In this document: positions 29,381 through 38,066 of the stretch, in pieces
Position numbering within the stretch: the stretch's first letter is position 1
Layout: every line of letters begins with the position of its first letter
From: an uncultured Prevotellaceae bacterium
Lineage (GTDB): Bacteria; Bacteroidota; Bacteroidia; Bacteroidales; Bacteroidaceae
Reading direction: 5' to 3'
Assembly: GCA_902792635.1 (NCBI GenBank)
Contig: CADBAG010000012.1
Span: 1-63,877 of the forward strand
DNA length: 63,877 bases
The notes under the pieces: model-generated
What the model saw: only the letters and a program-made list of their open reading frames with translations
What the model was told of the DNA's origin: nothing
Databases searched by the model: none
Program-made: the position numbers and the translations under genes

Positions 29381-30346
29381 TTAGGCTCCTGCAGCTCTCA
29401 GTGCTTCGCGTCCACCTTCTGTCTCAATCACTTTTCCTTCAGAAGGCAGTACGTCTACCCCAGTCTGTTTAGCTTTCCTCCGCGCAGCGATGCGCTGCTT
29501 GTAATCTTCAAGATAAGCCTCTTTCTTTTTGGCTGCGACCTTAGCATACTCATTGTCAGGGTCTTTTTCCAAGTCGATGCGCATGGTATGCGCGTTGTTG
29601 ACAAGATCCTTCACGACCTCACCACCACAGATCAGTCCTGCAGCAGCCGGCACCCAGGCATTGGAACTCGGGATGGTATGACGCTCGGTGCAAGCACGCA
29701 TGTCCTTTGCCGGACAGATGCAATGGTAGCGGCAACTGATATCGGGCTGGTCGATACTCTCTATCGGAAGTTCAGGAGAATAAACGACCTTGAGATGCTT
29801 GATATTGGTCTTACGCAGTTTCTTGCGGATGACTTTTGCCAATGGATCATTGATGGTCTTCCAGATATCCGTGACCTGAAGTTGTGTGGCATCCATCTTA
29901 TAAGCCGCTCCCATACAGGAGATGATGGGGATATTGAGTTCATGGCAACGCTTGATGAGGTCGAGCTTTGCCGTGACCGTGTCGATACAATCCACAACAT
30001 AATCGTAGTGAGAAAAGTCAAACTCATCCGCATTGGACGGGAGATAGAACGTCTGATATTTCCGCACATGACAACGCGGATTGATGTCGTGGATACGATC
30101 TTCGGCCACATCCACCTTATGCCGGCCCACACTGGAGATTGTTGCAAGGATCTGTCGGTTGACATTCGTCAGACAAACACGGTCATCATCTATGATATCG
30201 AGGGCGCCCACACCGCTGCGAGCTAATACCTCAACGACATATCCTCCAACGCCTCCCACGCCAAAGACGGCAACGCGGGAACCGTTGAGCGTGTCGATAG
30301 CAGGCTTGCCCAACAACAATTGTGTGCGTGAAAACTGATTTTGCAT
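29381..30346 (-). CDS. tcdA: tRNA threonylcarbamoyladenosine dehydratase (TcdA)
   Basis: TcdA is an E1-like enzyme that uses ATP to dehydrate t6A37 in ANN-decoding tRNAs to the cyclic ct6A form. The ThiF-fold features are present: V-F-G-V-G-G-V-G-G-Y (about 27-36), D-D-D-R-V-C-L-T-N-V-N-R-Q, D-C-I-D-T-V-T-A-K and N-A-W-V-P-A-A-A-G-L-I-C-G-G. At 321 residues it is longer than E. coli TcdA because of a lysine/arginine-rich C-terminal tail of about 60 residues (Y-L-E-D-Y-K-Q-R-I-A-A-R-R-K). Single gene with its own promoter. Confidence 0.88.
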   Translation of the reverse strand: MQNQFSRTQLLLGKPAIDTLNGSRVAVFGVGGVGGYVVEVLARSGVGALDIIDDDRVCLTNVNRQILATISSVGRHKVDVAEDRIHDINPRCHVRKYQTFYLPSNADEFDFSHYDYVVDCIDTVTAKLDLIKRCHELNIPIISCMGAAYKMDATQLQVTDIWKTINDPLAKVIRKKLRKTNIKHLKVVYSPELPIESIDQPDISCRYHCICPAKDMRACTERHTIPSSNAWVPAAAGLICGGEVVKDLVNNAHTMRIDLEKDPDNEYAKVAAKKKEAYLEDYKQRIAARRKAKQTGVDVLPSEGKVIETEGGREALRAAGA

Positions 30347-30364
30347 GATATTTTCTTCTTTCAG

Positions 30365-30397
30365 TTGGCAAAGTTACTTATTTTTTTGCTATCTTTG
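30365..30397. promoter_or_regulatory. Overlapping divergent promoters, tcdA and 30430 gene
   Basis: Plus strand: TTGG at 30365-30368 and TATCTTTG at 30390-30397, spaced 21 bases, 32 bases before the ATG at 30430. Minus strand: TAACTTTG (30369-30376) lies 22 bases before the tcdA start. The two promoters share DNA and may compete. Confidence 0.6.
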
Positions 30398-30429
30398 CTG
30401 CATTAAACTGAAAAAATACACTGAAAGAG

Positions 30430-30813
30430 ATGTCTACTGAAAGCAAATACACCAAGGAGTTCGAGGATTATTGGAAGAACCACGAGGCTGCACTCATGCG
30501 CGTAGCACCGAAAGTTCTGAGGGAGGAGCGGGCCAACAACGGTAAGATGAACACGGCAGGCGACTGGCTGTTGTTCATCATTCCCATCATGGCGATGGTC
30601 GGCTTCATGAATACCGACTTCATTAAGGGCGAACTTGTCCGCTTCCTTGTGGCTATGCTCATCGGTATTGCTTGCTTCGTCTTCGCCGTTTACATCAAAC
30701 CTTATGTCACCGGCAAGCGCAACATCGTGGATATCGACGCCGACATCAAAGACTACTTCTATGTGGTTTATCAGAAAGAGGGGATCAAAGGGCTGAAAGA
30801 GCTTCAGCCTTAA
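30430..30813 (+). CDS. Small two-helix membrane protein, unknown function
   Basis: The 127-residue protein has a charged N-terminal helix, two membrane segments (about 47-60, W-L-L-F-I-I-P-I-M-A-M-V-G-F, and about 70-89, L-V-R-F-L-V-A-M-L-I-G-I-A-C-F-V-F-A) and a basic-acidic tail ending K-G-L-K-E-L-Q-P. A clear promoter precedes it. No family recognised. It is convergent with hemW, with 6 bases between their ends. Confidence 0.7.
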   Translation: MSTESKYTKEFEDYWKNHEAALMRVAPKVLREERANNGKMNTAGDWLLFIIPIMAMVGFMNTDFIKGELVRFLVAMLIGIACFVFAVYIKPYVTGKRNIVDIDADIKDYFYVVYQKEGIKGLKELQP

Positions 30814-30819
30814 GTATAA

Positions 30820-31944
30820 TCACACATCCATTAAATCGCTCATGATGCGGTTGCTGATATTGATCCCTTCTCGCGTGAGATGAAGGTGATCATTGTCAAG
30901 AGCCATCAAGCCTCGCTTCAGATAATCCTGTGCATTCTTCAGAAGGTAGCTGCGATGCTTCTCGTCGAGCAAAGACAGGTCAATGCCCTCCCGCGTACGC
31001 AGAGCTGTTGTGACGATATCATCATAGTGAGTATCATCATCAATCTCTTCTTCTTCATAGGGTAGAATGCCATTCCCGATGCTCTCCATATACCTTATTA
31101 TATTGTCAGGATTCCAATGGCGCGTACGCTGATAATACGAATGGGCGCCGGCACCCAATCCAATGTATGGCACGTCATGCCAATAGCTTGAGTTATGCTT
31201 GCTGCGCCAAGGGCTGACTGCCTGTTCATCAAGCCGTGCAAAGTTACTGATCTCATAATGCTCAAAGCCGGAAGCAGAGAGAGAATCAATGAGTTCTGAA
31301 TACATGTTTAAGCTCAGTTCTTCATCGATCTCTTTCACTTGTCCATGCTCTAACATATGGTAGAGTGGTGTACCCTCCTCATACATCAGTCCATAGGCTG
31401 AGAGATGTTCCGGATGCAGAGAAAGCGCATGGCGGATATCTGCTTTCCAATCGTCCATGGTCTCGTCAGGAAAACCGAACATCAGGTCAAGACTGATATT
31501 CGCAATACCATCTTGCCGAAGAATATTCATGGCTTTGTCAACCTCTGCTGCCGAATGGCGACGATGGAGAAAATGCAATCGCTCATCAGAAAAAGTCTGT
31601 GCCCCCATGGATACGCGGTTCACGGGTAAGTCTCTGAAAATCCCCTCGACAATATCATCCGGGTTGCACTCCATCGTCACTTCTGCATCGCCATCTACGT
31701 CATACACATTATATATATGTGTAAATAGCTTCTCCAAGCATTGATTCGAGAGTTGGCTTGGTGTGCCTCCTCCCAAATAGATAGTGCCGATCTCCGGTTT
31801 GTAAGGCAACAGTTCCATCTCCTTGCACAAGGCACCGACATAACGCTCGCGCAAAGACAAGGAAGTAGTGGAGTAGAATCCACAGTAGATGCACCGAGAG
31901 GCACAGAAAGGAATGTGTATATAAAGACCCGCTTTTTCAGACAT
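30820..31944 (-). CDS. hemW: Radical SAM heme chaperone HemW
   Basis: HemW is a radical-SAM relative of oxygen-independent coproporphyrinogen oxidase that binds heme and delivers it to target proteins. The 374 residues include the cluster motif C14-x3-C18-x2-C21 in I-P-F-C-A-S-R-C-I-Y-C-G-F-Y, L-G-G-G-T-P-S-Q-L (about 58-66), V-T-M-E-C-N-P-D and the C-terminal R-T-R-E-G-I-D. True HemN has extra N-terminal residues not found here. Older databases label such proteins coproporphyrinogen III oxidase. Confidence 0.9.
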   Translation of the reverse strand: MSEKAGLYIHIPFCASRCIYCGFYSTTSLSLRERYVGALCKEMELLPYKPEIGTIYLGGGTPSQLSNQCLEKLFTHIYNVYDVDGDAEVTMECNPDDIVEGIFRDLPVNRVSMGAQTFSDERLHFLHRRHSAAEVDKAMNILRQDGIANISLDLMFGFPDETMDDWKADIRHALSLHPEHLSAYGLMYEEGTPLYHMLEHGQVKEIDEELSLNMYSELIDSLSASGFEHYEISNFARLDEQAVSPWRSKHNSSYWHDVPYIGLGAGAHSYYQRTRHWNPDNIIRYMESIGNGILPYEEEEIDDDTHYDDIVTTALRTREGIDLSLLDEKHRSYLLKNAQDYLKRGLMALDNDHLHLTREGINISNRIMSDLMDV

Positions 31945-32045
31945 AAAAATATTGAGTAATCAGCATTATGCCCACGAAATTACTAAATACTTTTAAATTA
32001 TTGCACATTTCCCGATGATTTCTTTGAACTTGTTGTTTTTCTTCT

Positions 32046-32100
32046 TAACTTTAGGGTGGTTTAAGACATAAACCCCTTATTGGGAAATGAACTAACTTTA
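32046..32100 (+). promoter_or_regulatory. Candidate promoter boxes of the EF-G paralogue
   Basis: TAACTTTA occurs twice, at 32046-32053 and 32093-32100, one base off TAnnTTTG. The downstream box is 12 bases before the chosen ATG at 32113. Neither is a full match. Confidence 0.35.
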
Positions 32101-32112
32101 AAATGCTTTGAT

Positions 32113-34278
32113 ATGAGAGTTTATCAAACCAACGAGATTAAAAACATTGCGCTCATCGGCGCCAAAGGTAGCGGCAAGACCACGCTTGCCGAGAGTATGT
32201 TGTTCGAAGCTGGAGTCATCAAGCGTCGTGGTACTGTGGAGGGAAAGAACACAGTCTCAGACTTCATGCCAGTAGAACTGAACCTTGGATATTCCGTGTT
32301 CCCCACTGTCTTCCATACAGAGTGGAACAACAAGAAGCTCAATATCATCGACTGCCCGGGATCAGACGACTTCGTAGGTGGTGCTATTACGGCCCTCAAT
32401 GTCACCGATCAGGCTGTCATCCTCATCAATGGTCAGTATGGCCCCGAGGTAGGCACACAGAACAACTTCCGCTATACCGAGAAGCTGAAGAAGCCGGTTA
32501 TCTTCCTCGTCAACCAGCTCGACTCGGAGAAATGCGACTATGACAATGTCATCGCCCAGATGCAGGACATCTATGGCACTAAATGCGTTCAGATTCAATA
32601 TCCGCTTGAGACAGGCCCCAACTTCCACAGTCTTATCGACGTGCTCATCATGAAGAAACTCTCTTGGGGTCCAGACGGCGGTGAGCCTAAGCGCGAAGAG
32701 ATTCCTGCTGAAGAGAAGGACAAAGCCGACGAGCTCCATCGTGCCCTCGTTGAGGCTGCGGCTGAGAATGACGACACCCTCATGGAGAAGTTCTTCGAAG
32801 ACGAGAACTCACTCTCTGAGGACGAGCTCCGCCTCGGCATCCGCAAAGGTCTTATCAATCGCGACATCTTCCCCATCTTCTGTGTCGATGCCCATAAGGA
32901 CATGGGCGTACAGCGCCTGATGGAGTTCCTTGGCAACGTAGTTCCTTTCGTCAGCGACATGCCAGCTTACCGCAACACGCGCGGTGAAGAGGTGCCTGCT
33001 GATAGCAATGCATTTGAGAGCCTTTACTTCTTCAAGACAGGTATGGAGCCGCATATCGGTGAGGTAAGCTACTTCAAGGTGATGAGCGGTAAGGTGAAAG
33101 CCGGTGATGACCTCACGAATGCTGATCGAGGCTCTAAGGAGCGTCTCGGACAGATCTATGCTTGCGCAGGAAGCAACCGTATACCTGTTGACGAGTTGGA
33201 GGCCGGAGACATCGGTTGTACCGTGAAGCTGAAGGATGTGAAGACAGGCAACACCCTCGATGGTAAAGATCACGAGGATGTGAAGTTCGACTTCGTGAAA
33301 TATCCGCGTCCTAAATATTCACGTGCCATCAAGGCGAAGAACCCTCAGGACCTCGAGAAGGTCATGGCTGCTCTGCTGAAGATGCGCCAGGAGGATCCGA
33401 CATGGGTCGTGGAGCAGAGCAAGGAGCTTCGCCAGACCATCGTGCACGGACAGGGCGAGTTCCACCTCCGCGTACTGAAATGGCGCTTGGAGAACAACGA
33501 AAAACTTGATATCGAATACGAAGAGCCGCGTATCCCTTATCGTGAGACCATCACGAAGAAGGCCCAGGCTACTTACCGCCACAAGAAACAGAGTGGTGGC
33601 GCCGGACAGTTCGGTGAGGTAGCACTCATCATTGAACCTTACGCAGAAGGTATGCCCGATCCCGTGAGCTATAAGTTCAATGGTCAGGAGTTCAAGATGA
33701 ACATCAAGTCAAAGGAAGAAAAAGACCTTCCATGGGGCGGCAAGCTGCAGTTTATCAACTCTGTGGTCGGTGGTGCCATCGACCTCCGTTTCATGCCCGC
33801 TATACTCAAGGGTGTCATGGACTGCATGGAGCGCGGCCCGCTGACCGGTAGTTATGCACGCGATGTACGCGTCGTGGTCTACGACGGTAAGATGCATCCT
33901 GTCGACTCCAATGAGCTCTCGTTCACCCTCGCAGCCCGCCACGCATTCTCTGATGCCTTCAAAAATGCAGGCCCGAAGATCCTTGAGCCTATCTATGACC
34001 TCGAGGTCTATGTGCCGGCCGACTATATGGGTGACGTGATGAGTGACCTGCAAGGTCGTCGCGCTATCATCATGGGCATGGATGCTGAGGCTGGATATCA
34101 GAAGCTCACAGCGAAGATTCCTCTTAAGGAACTGTCCAACTACAGTGTGGCTCTCAGTTCACTCACGGGTGGTCGTGCTTCGTTCAACGCTAAGTTCGCA
34201 AGCTATGAGCTTGTGCCGAACGATCTCCAGTCGAAGCTCATTGCTCAGCATGAGGAAGAGGTGAAGGAGGAGGAGTAA
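32113..34278 (+). CDS. EF-G paralogue lacking the catalytic histidine (EF-G2 type)
   Basis: This is a full-length EF-G relative: GTPase domain, domain II, and domains III-V to residue 721. The start M-R-V-Y-Q-T-N-E-I-K at 32113 matches Bacteroidetes relatives; the frame extends 11 codons upstream. G1 is G-A-K-G-S-G-K-T-T (16-24). G3 reads D-C-P-G-S-D-D-F (80-87) instead of D-T-P-G-H-V-D-F, so the histidine that activates water for GTP hydrolysis is serine; G4 is N-Q-L-D instead of N-K-x-D; the canonical switch I R-G-I-T-I is absent. A Bacteroides thetaiotaomicron EF-G2 of this kind has been described as lacking GTPase activity. Predicted role: a starvation or alternative elongation factor. 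Confidence 0.88.
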   Translation: MRVYQTNEIKNIALIGAKGSGKTTLAESMLFEAGVIKRRGTVEGKNTVSDFMPVELNLGYSVFPTVFHTEWNNKKLNIIDCPGSDDFVGGAITALNVTDQAVILINGQYGPEVGTQNNFRYTEKLKKPVIFLVNQLDSEKCDYDNVIAQMQDIYGTKCVQIQYPLETGPNFHSLIDVLIMKKLSWGPDGGEPKREEIPAEEKDKADELHRALVEAAAENDDTLMEKFFEDENSLSEDELRLGIRKGLINRDIFPIFCVDAHKDMGVQRLMEFLGNVVPFVSDMPAYRNTRGEEVPADSNAFESLYFFKTGMEPHIGEVSYFKVMSGKVKAGDDLTNADRGSKERLGQIYACAGSNRIPVDELEAGDIGCTVKLKDVKTGNTLDGKDHEDVKFDFVKYPRPKYSRAIKAKNPQDLEKVMAALLKMRQEDPTWVVEQSKELRQTIVHGQGEFHLRVLKWRLENNEKLDIEYEEPRIPYRETITKKAQATYRHKKQSGGAGQFGEVALIIEPYAEGMPDPVSYKFNGQEFKMNIKSKEEKDLPWGGKLQFINSVVGGAIDLRFMPAILKGVMDCMERGPLTGSYARDVRVVVYDGKMHPVDSNELSFTLAARHAFSDAFKNAGPKILEPIYDLEVYVPADYMGDVMSDLQGRRAIIMGMDAEAGYQKLTAKIPLKELSNYSVALSSLTGGRASFNAKFASYELVPNDLQSKLIAQHEEEVKEEE

Positions 34279-34307
34279 AAAGCTCCTGAGGCCTACCCAA
34301 ACCCTCG

Positions 34308-34511
34308 GGCCTACCCAAGCCCTCCCTAAAGGGAGGGATGTTGATTACCACCGTAGGAACTGTATGTGTGGCCCTTGTGGCTATCCAAAAAAAATATATT
34401 AATGCTCGGTCAAACGTTGGCCGGGCATTTTTATTGAAACTACTTATTGGAACTACTTATTGCTCTTTAAGTAATCAACATCCCCTCCTTTAGGAGGGGC
34501 TTGGAGAGGCC
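34308..34511. repeat. Palindromic element with 41-bp inverted ends around a terminator
   Basis: Arms 34308-34348 and 34471-34511 are inverted repeats of 41 bases with six mismatches. Each arm holds its own hairpin: CCCTCCCTAAAGGGAGGG on the left, and CCCCTCCTAAAGGAGGGG when the right arm is read inverted. Four of the six mismatches are paired changes that keep the hairpin. Inside lie GTGTGGCCCTTGTGGCTATC (34356-34375), related to the fdtB insert, and the terminator of the upstream gene. No reading frame is seen in the 346-base gap. Confidence 0.75.
34402..34436 (+). terminator. Rho-independent terminator after the EF-G paralogue
   Basis: ATGCTCGGTCAA/TTGGCCGGGCAT forms a 12-bp stem (two G-T pairs) with a short ACG loop, followed by TTTTATT. 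Confidence 0.75.
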
Positions 34512-34612
34512 TTTTATGTTTGAATAAATAACTAATATTTTCTTATTTGTTAATTTCATATAATCATGCGGAAAATATTAACATTGAAGTGTTAAGCAAT
34601 TAAGTTAATGGC

Positions 34613-34620
34613 TATCTTTG
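34613..34620 (+). promoter_or_regulatory. -7 box four bases before the rprX start codon
   Basis: TATCTTTG ends four bases before the ATG at 34625. Transcription would start at or very near the start codon, giving a leaderless or nearly leaderless message. No clear TTTG -33 element was found at the usual spacing. Confidence 0.5.
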
Positions 34621-34624
34621 CAGC

Positions 34625-36130
34625 ATGAAAAAGAGAACGATATGGTCCATCGCAGTTATTATGGGGCTGTCCTTCATAATGCTGCTGTTATTGCAACTCA
34701 CCTACATCCGTGAGATGGCAAATATGAAGAAGGAACAGTTCGACGAAAGTGTGAACCGCGCCCTCTATCAAGCCTCGCGAAACCTTGAGTTGAACGAGAC
34801 ACTGCGATATCTTGAAAAAGATGTGCAGGAGAAAGAGAAGAAATCGGGGAAGAAGAATACCACTCCGTTTAGCAATACGGCAAACTATCCTACCTTCCGG
34901 ATGAAGACGAAGATCTCTAATCCGGTGAAGATGCCGAAGGCGATGATTCTTATCAATGACCAGAATTCCAACAATGAGGCCAGTCGTTCTCTGCAAGAGA
35001 TTGTCAAGAACAGATATGTATATCAAAAGGCCCTTCTCGATGAGGTCGTGATGAACATGCTCTATTCAGCTTCTGACAAGCCACTGAAAGAGCGCGTCAA
35101 CTTCAAGATTCTTGACCAGGATATCAAGGCTGAGCTCATCAACAATGGCATCAATATTCCTTATCACTTCACCGTGACAACGCAGGACGGACGCGAGGTT
35201 TACCGTTGCCCCGACTACACAGATGAAGGTTCTGAGTTCACATACACACAAGTGTTGTTCCGCAATGATCCGTCGTCAAAGATGGGCGTAGTGAGAGTGC
35301 ACTTCCCCGATATCAACAGTTACATCTACTCCAGCGTCAAGTTCATGATTCCGAGTGTCTTCTTCACGCTCATCTTGTTGGTGACATTCATCATCACTCT
35401 GGTAATTGTATTCAGACAGAAACGCTACAATGAGATCAAGAACGACTTCGTCAACAACATGACGCACGAGCTCAAGACTCCTATCGCCAGTATCTCGCTC
35501 GCTACGCAGATGCTCAATGATGACAGTATCACGAAGAACGAGAAGATGATCAAGCATCTTGTGGGAGTCATCACGGATGAGACCAAACGCTTGCGCTTCC
35601 TCGTAGAAAAAGTGCTGCAGATGTCGATGTTCGACCGTAAGAAGTCATCGTTCAAGAAGAAGCACCTCGACCTCAACGAGATGGTAGAGACCATCGCCAA
35701 CAGTTTCTCCCTCCGCGTGGAGCATACCGGTGGTAAGATCAATGTAGATATTGAGGCAGTCGACTCTACAATATACGTTGATGAGGTCAACTTCCAGAAC
35801 GTAATCTTCAACCTCATGGATAACGCTGTGAAATACCGTAAGCCTGACGAGCCAGTCAGCATCTTCCTCAAGACGTGGAACGACGACAAGTGGTTGTATC
35901 TCAGTGTCCGCGATACAGGCAAGGGCATCAAGAAGGAAGACCTGAAGAAGATCTTTGAGAAGTTCTACCGGGTAGGTACTGGCAATGTACACGATGTCAA
36001 GGGCTTCGGCTTGGGCTTGGCTTATGTGAAGAAGGTTGTGGACCTGCACGATGGCGAGATTAAGGTTGACAGTGAGTATGGTAAAGGTTCAACGTTCACC
36101 ATCAAGTTGCCTGTGATCAAAGACGAATAA
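34625..36130 (+). CDS. rprX: Sensor histidine kinase, RprX-like
   Basis: The 501-residue kinase has an N-terminal helix (about 7-26), a periplasmic sensor region to about 240, a second helix (about 241-263), then HisKA with the phosphorylated H281 in N-N-M-T-H-E-L-K-T-P and the ATPase domain: N-L-M-D-N-A-V-K-Y (N box), D-T-G-K-G-I-K (G1), F-E-K-F-Y-R-V and G-F-G-L-G-L-A-Y-V. With the regulator gene 44 bases downstream it forms a two-component system like RprX/RprY of Bacteroides fragilis. The signal is not evident from sequence. Confidence 0.9.
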   Translation: MKKRTIWSIAVIMGLSFIMLLLLQLTYIREMANMKKEQFDESVNRALYQASRNLELNETLRYLEKDVQEKEKKSGKKNTTPFSNTANYPTFRMKTKISNPVKMPKAMILINDQNSNNEASRSLQEIVKNRYVYQKALLDEVVMNMLYSASDKPLKERVNFKILDQDIKAELINNGINIPYHFTVTTQDGREVYRCPDYTDEGSEFTYTQVLFRNDPSSKMGVVRVHFPDINSYIYSSVKFMIPSVFFTLILLVTFIITLVIVFRQKRYNEIKNDFVNNMTHELKTPIASISLATQMLNDDSITKNEKMIKHLVGVITDETKRLRFLVEKVLQMSMFDRKKSSFKKKHLDLNEMVETIANSFSLRVEHTGGKINVDIEAVDSTIYVDEVNFQNVIFNLMDNAVKYRKPDEPVSIFLKTWNDDKWLYLSVRDTGKGIKKEDLKKIFEKFYRVGTGNVHDVKGFGLGLAYVKKVVDLHDGEIKVDSEYGKGSTFTIKLPVIKDE

Positions 36131-36174
36131 TTAAATCAATCAGAATAATTCAAATCATTAAAAAGAAAAATATT

Positions 36175-36873
36175 ATGGAAGAGAAAACAAAGATCCTGCT
36201 TTGCGAGGACGACGAGAACCTCGGAACACTGTTGTGCGAATATCTCATTGCCAAGGGCTTTGACGCTGTGCTCTGCCCCGATGGCGAGGTTGGTTTCCGT
36301 GAGTTCCAGAAAGATAAATATGACATCTGCATCCTCGATGTGATGATGCCTAAGAAGGATGGTTTCACGCTTGCAGGCGAGATTCGTCAGATCAACTCTC
36401 AGGTGCCTATCATCTTCCTCACAGCTCGTGTACAGAAGGAAGACGTGCTCGAGGGCTTCGACAAGGGTGCCGACGACTATATCACAAAGCCTTTCTCTAT
36501 GGAGGAGCTTGTGAAGCGTGTTGAGGCTATCCTGCGCCGTGTCAAGGGCAAGAAGAACCGCGAGAGCACGAAGTACAAGATCGGTAAGTACATGTTCGAT
36601 ACTCAGAAGCAGTTGCTCACTATCGGTGACAAGCAGACAAAACTCACTACGAAGGAGAATGAGCTGCTCTCACTGCTCTGCTCTCACGCCAACGAGATTC
36701 TGAAGCGTAATGATGCGCTTCGCACCATCTGGATCGATGACAACTACTTCAACGCCCGTTCTATGGACGTGTACATCACGAAGCTGCGTAAGCACCTCAA
36801 GGACGATGACCAGGTTGAGATCATCAACATTCATGGTCAGGGCTACAAACTCATCATCCCTGACGAGGAATAA
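36175..36873 (+). CDS. rprY: OmpR-family response regulator, RprY-like
   Basis: The 232-residue regulator has a receiver domain with E11-D12-D13, the phosphorylated D55 in C-I-L-D-V-M-M-P-K-K-D-G-F, and lysine in I-T-K-P-F-S-M-E-E-L, then a winged-helix DNA-binding domain (about 130-229) ending D-V-Y-I-T-K-L-R-K-H-L and I-H-G-Q-G-Y-K-L. It is the partner of the kinase just upstream. In other Bacteroidales RprY has been tied to oxidative stress and iron responses; the targets here are unknown. Confidence 0.92.
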   Translation: MEEKTKILLCEDDENLGTLLCEYLIAKGFDAVLCPDGEVGFREFQKDKYDICILDVMMPKKDGFTLAGEIRQINSQVPIIFLTARVQKEDVLEGFDKGADDYITKPFSMEELVKRVEAILRRVKGKKNRESTKYKIGKYMFDTQKQLLTIGDKQTKLTTKENELLSLLCSHANEILKRNDALRTIWIDDNYFNARSMDVYITKLRKHLKDDDQVEIINIHGQGYKLIIPDEE

Positions 36874-36895
36874 AAGAACAATATTTACAATTTCA

Positions 36896-36926
36896 AAAAG
36901 GCGGTTACAATGTGACCGCCTTTTTG
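36896..36926. terminator. Terminator after rprY
   Basis: AAAAGGCGGT(T)ACA and TGTGACCGCCTTTTT pair across a very short loop. A-rich on the left and T-rich on the right, so it can end both rprY and the minus-strand gene that stops at 36945. Confidence 0.8.
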
Positions 36927-36944
36927 ATTATATCATCCGCAAAC

Positions 36945-38057
36945 CTACAACTTAATAAATATCCGCTTTCTGTACATTACCAATCCCATCACCGCAAAGA
37001 TGGCTGTAAAGAAGAAAGCATAATTAAATCCAGCCCACGAGGCATTGGTAACAACTGAATTGATGAGATGGAAAGCACCATCCTTAATGCCTAAAGCTCC
37101 AAAGACAATGCTCAGCACCTCGCTACCGACATATAATGCCAAAGGATTCATGCCAAACGACTTCAGCAAAGGATAGCGCTTCGTCGCAGAAGCATCACCG
37201 TGCATATCTACGAAATAAATCAGCAAGCCTAATAATGCAAGGACACACCCAATAGACATGAAGACATAGCTCGTGCTCCACACGCGTTTGTTGAGCGGCA
37301 ACCACTGGCTAAGTATACATCCAACAACCAAGAAGGCAAAAGCAAGCATCAAGCAGAATTTCATCTTCTGCATTTCCTTGGACAACGCAGCTAAAGCCTC
37401 CATCACCACAAAACCTATCATGCAATGAAGCGTAGCAGAGAGCGTGCTAACGAGACCTTCCGGGTCCACAGGACTCTTATGATAGAGATGGTTCCAGCCA
37501 AAAAGACCGTTGTCTACGCGAGCAAGGACATTCGTTTGTGCGTTATAATCATATCCATGGCCTAATAACAGAATCGCAGAATAAGCCACAAGCCCTACAA
37601 TGATAATGCTCACGAAGCCAACGTCTATTCCCCGTTTATTTACAGGTCGATGAATACTCAGCGCTAAGACAGCCGTCAAGAGATAACAGATGCCCAACCG
37701 TTGCATCACACCCCAGATCCTCAGATGAGCAAAGTCCAGCGGACGTCCATCAAAGATCATGTCGAGCCAGTTGAGCCCCAAACCTATCAGGAAAAGAAGT
37801 ACAGTACGCTTAAAAACTTTCCTTGCGACGACTTTTGACCAATGGAAATCGAACTTCCGCAGGCTCAGGTAGGTGCTCATTCCCATGATAAAGAGGAAAG
37901 AAGGGAAGACAACATCAGCCAGTGTCATCCCATTCCATTTAGAATGCTGCAACGTAGCATAGATATGGTCTCCCGCTCCGTTGTTGACAAATATCATCAG
38001 CATCACAGTCAATCCACGAAGCAGATCGATGCTGACGAGACGTTTGGAAGTATTCAT
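36945..38057 (-). CDS. HGSNAT-like membrane acetyltransferase (DUF5009-type)
   Basis: The 370-residue protein has about ten membrane helices and begins R-L-V-S-I-D-L-L-R-G-L-T-V-M-L-M-I-F-V-N-N, the signature of the bacterial relatives of human heparan-alpha-glucosaminide N-acetyltransferase. That enzyme passes acetyl from cytosolic acetyl-CoA to the terminal glucosamine of heparan sulfate in the lysosome. D-V-V-F-P-S-F-L-F-I-M-G and G-M-N-P-L-A-L-Y-V are also typical. The gene lies 9 bases after the GH89 gene on the same strand. Activity and acceptor sugar are inferred from homology and context only. Confidence 0.8.
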   Translation of the reverse strand: MNTSKRLVSIDLLRGLTVMLMIFVNNGAGDHIYATLQHSKWNGMTLADVVFPSFLFIMGMSTYLSLRKFDFHWSKVVARKVFKRTVLLFLIGLGLNWLDMIFDGRPLDFAHLRIWGVMQRLGICYLLTAVLALSIHRPVNKRGIDVGFVSIIIVGLVAYSAILLLGHGYDYNAQTNVLARVDNGLFGWNHLYHKSPVDPEGLVSTLSATLHCMIGFVVMEALAALSKEMQKMKFCLMLAFAFLVVGCILSQWLPLNKRVWSTSYVFMSIGCVLALLGLLIYFVDMHGDASATKRYPLLKSFGMNPLALYVGSEVLSIVFGALGIKDGAFHLINSVVTNASWAGFNYAFFFTAIFAVMGLVMYRKRIFIKL

Positions 38058-38066
38058 TACAAAAGA

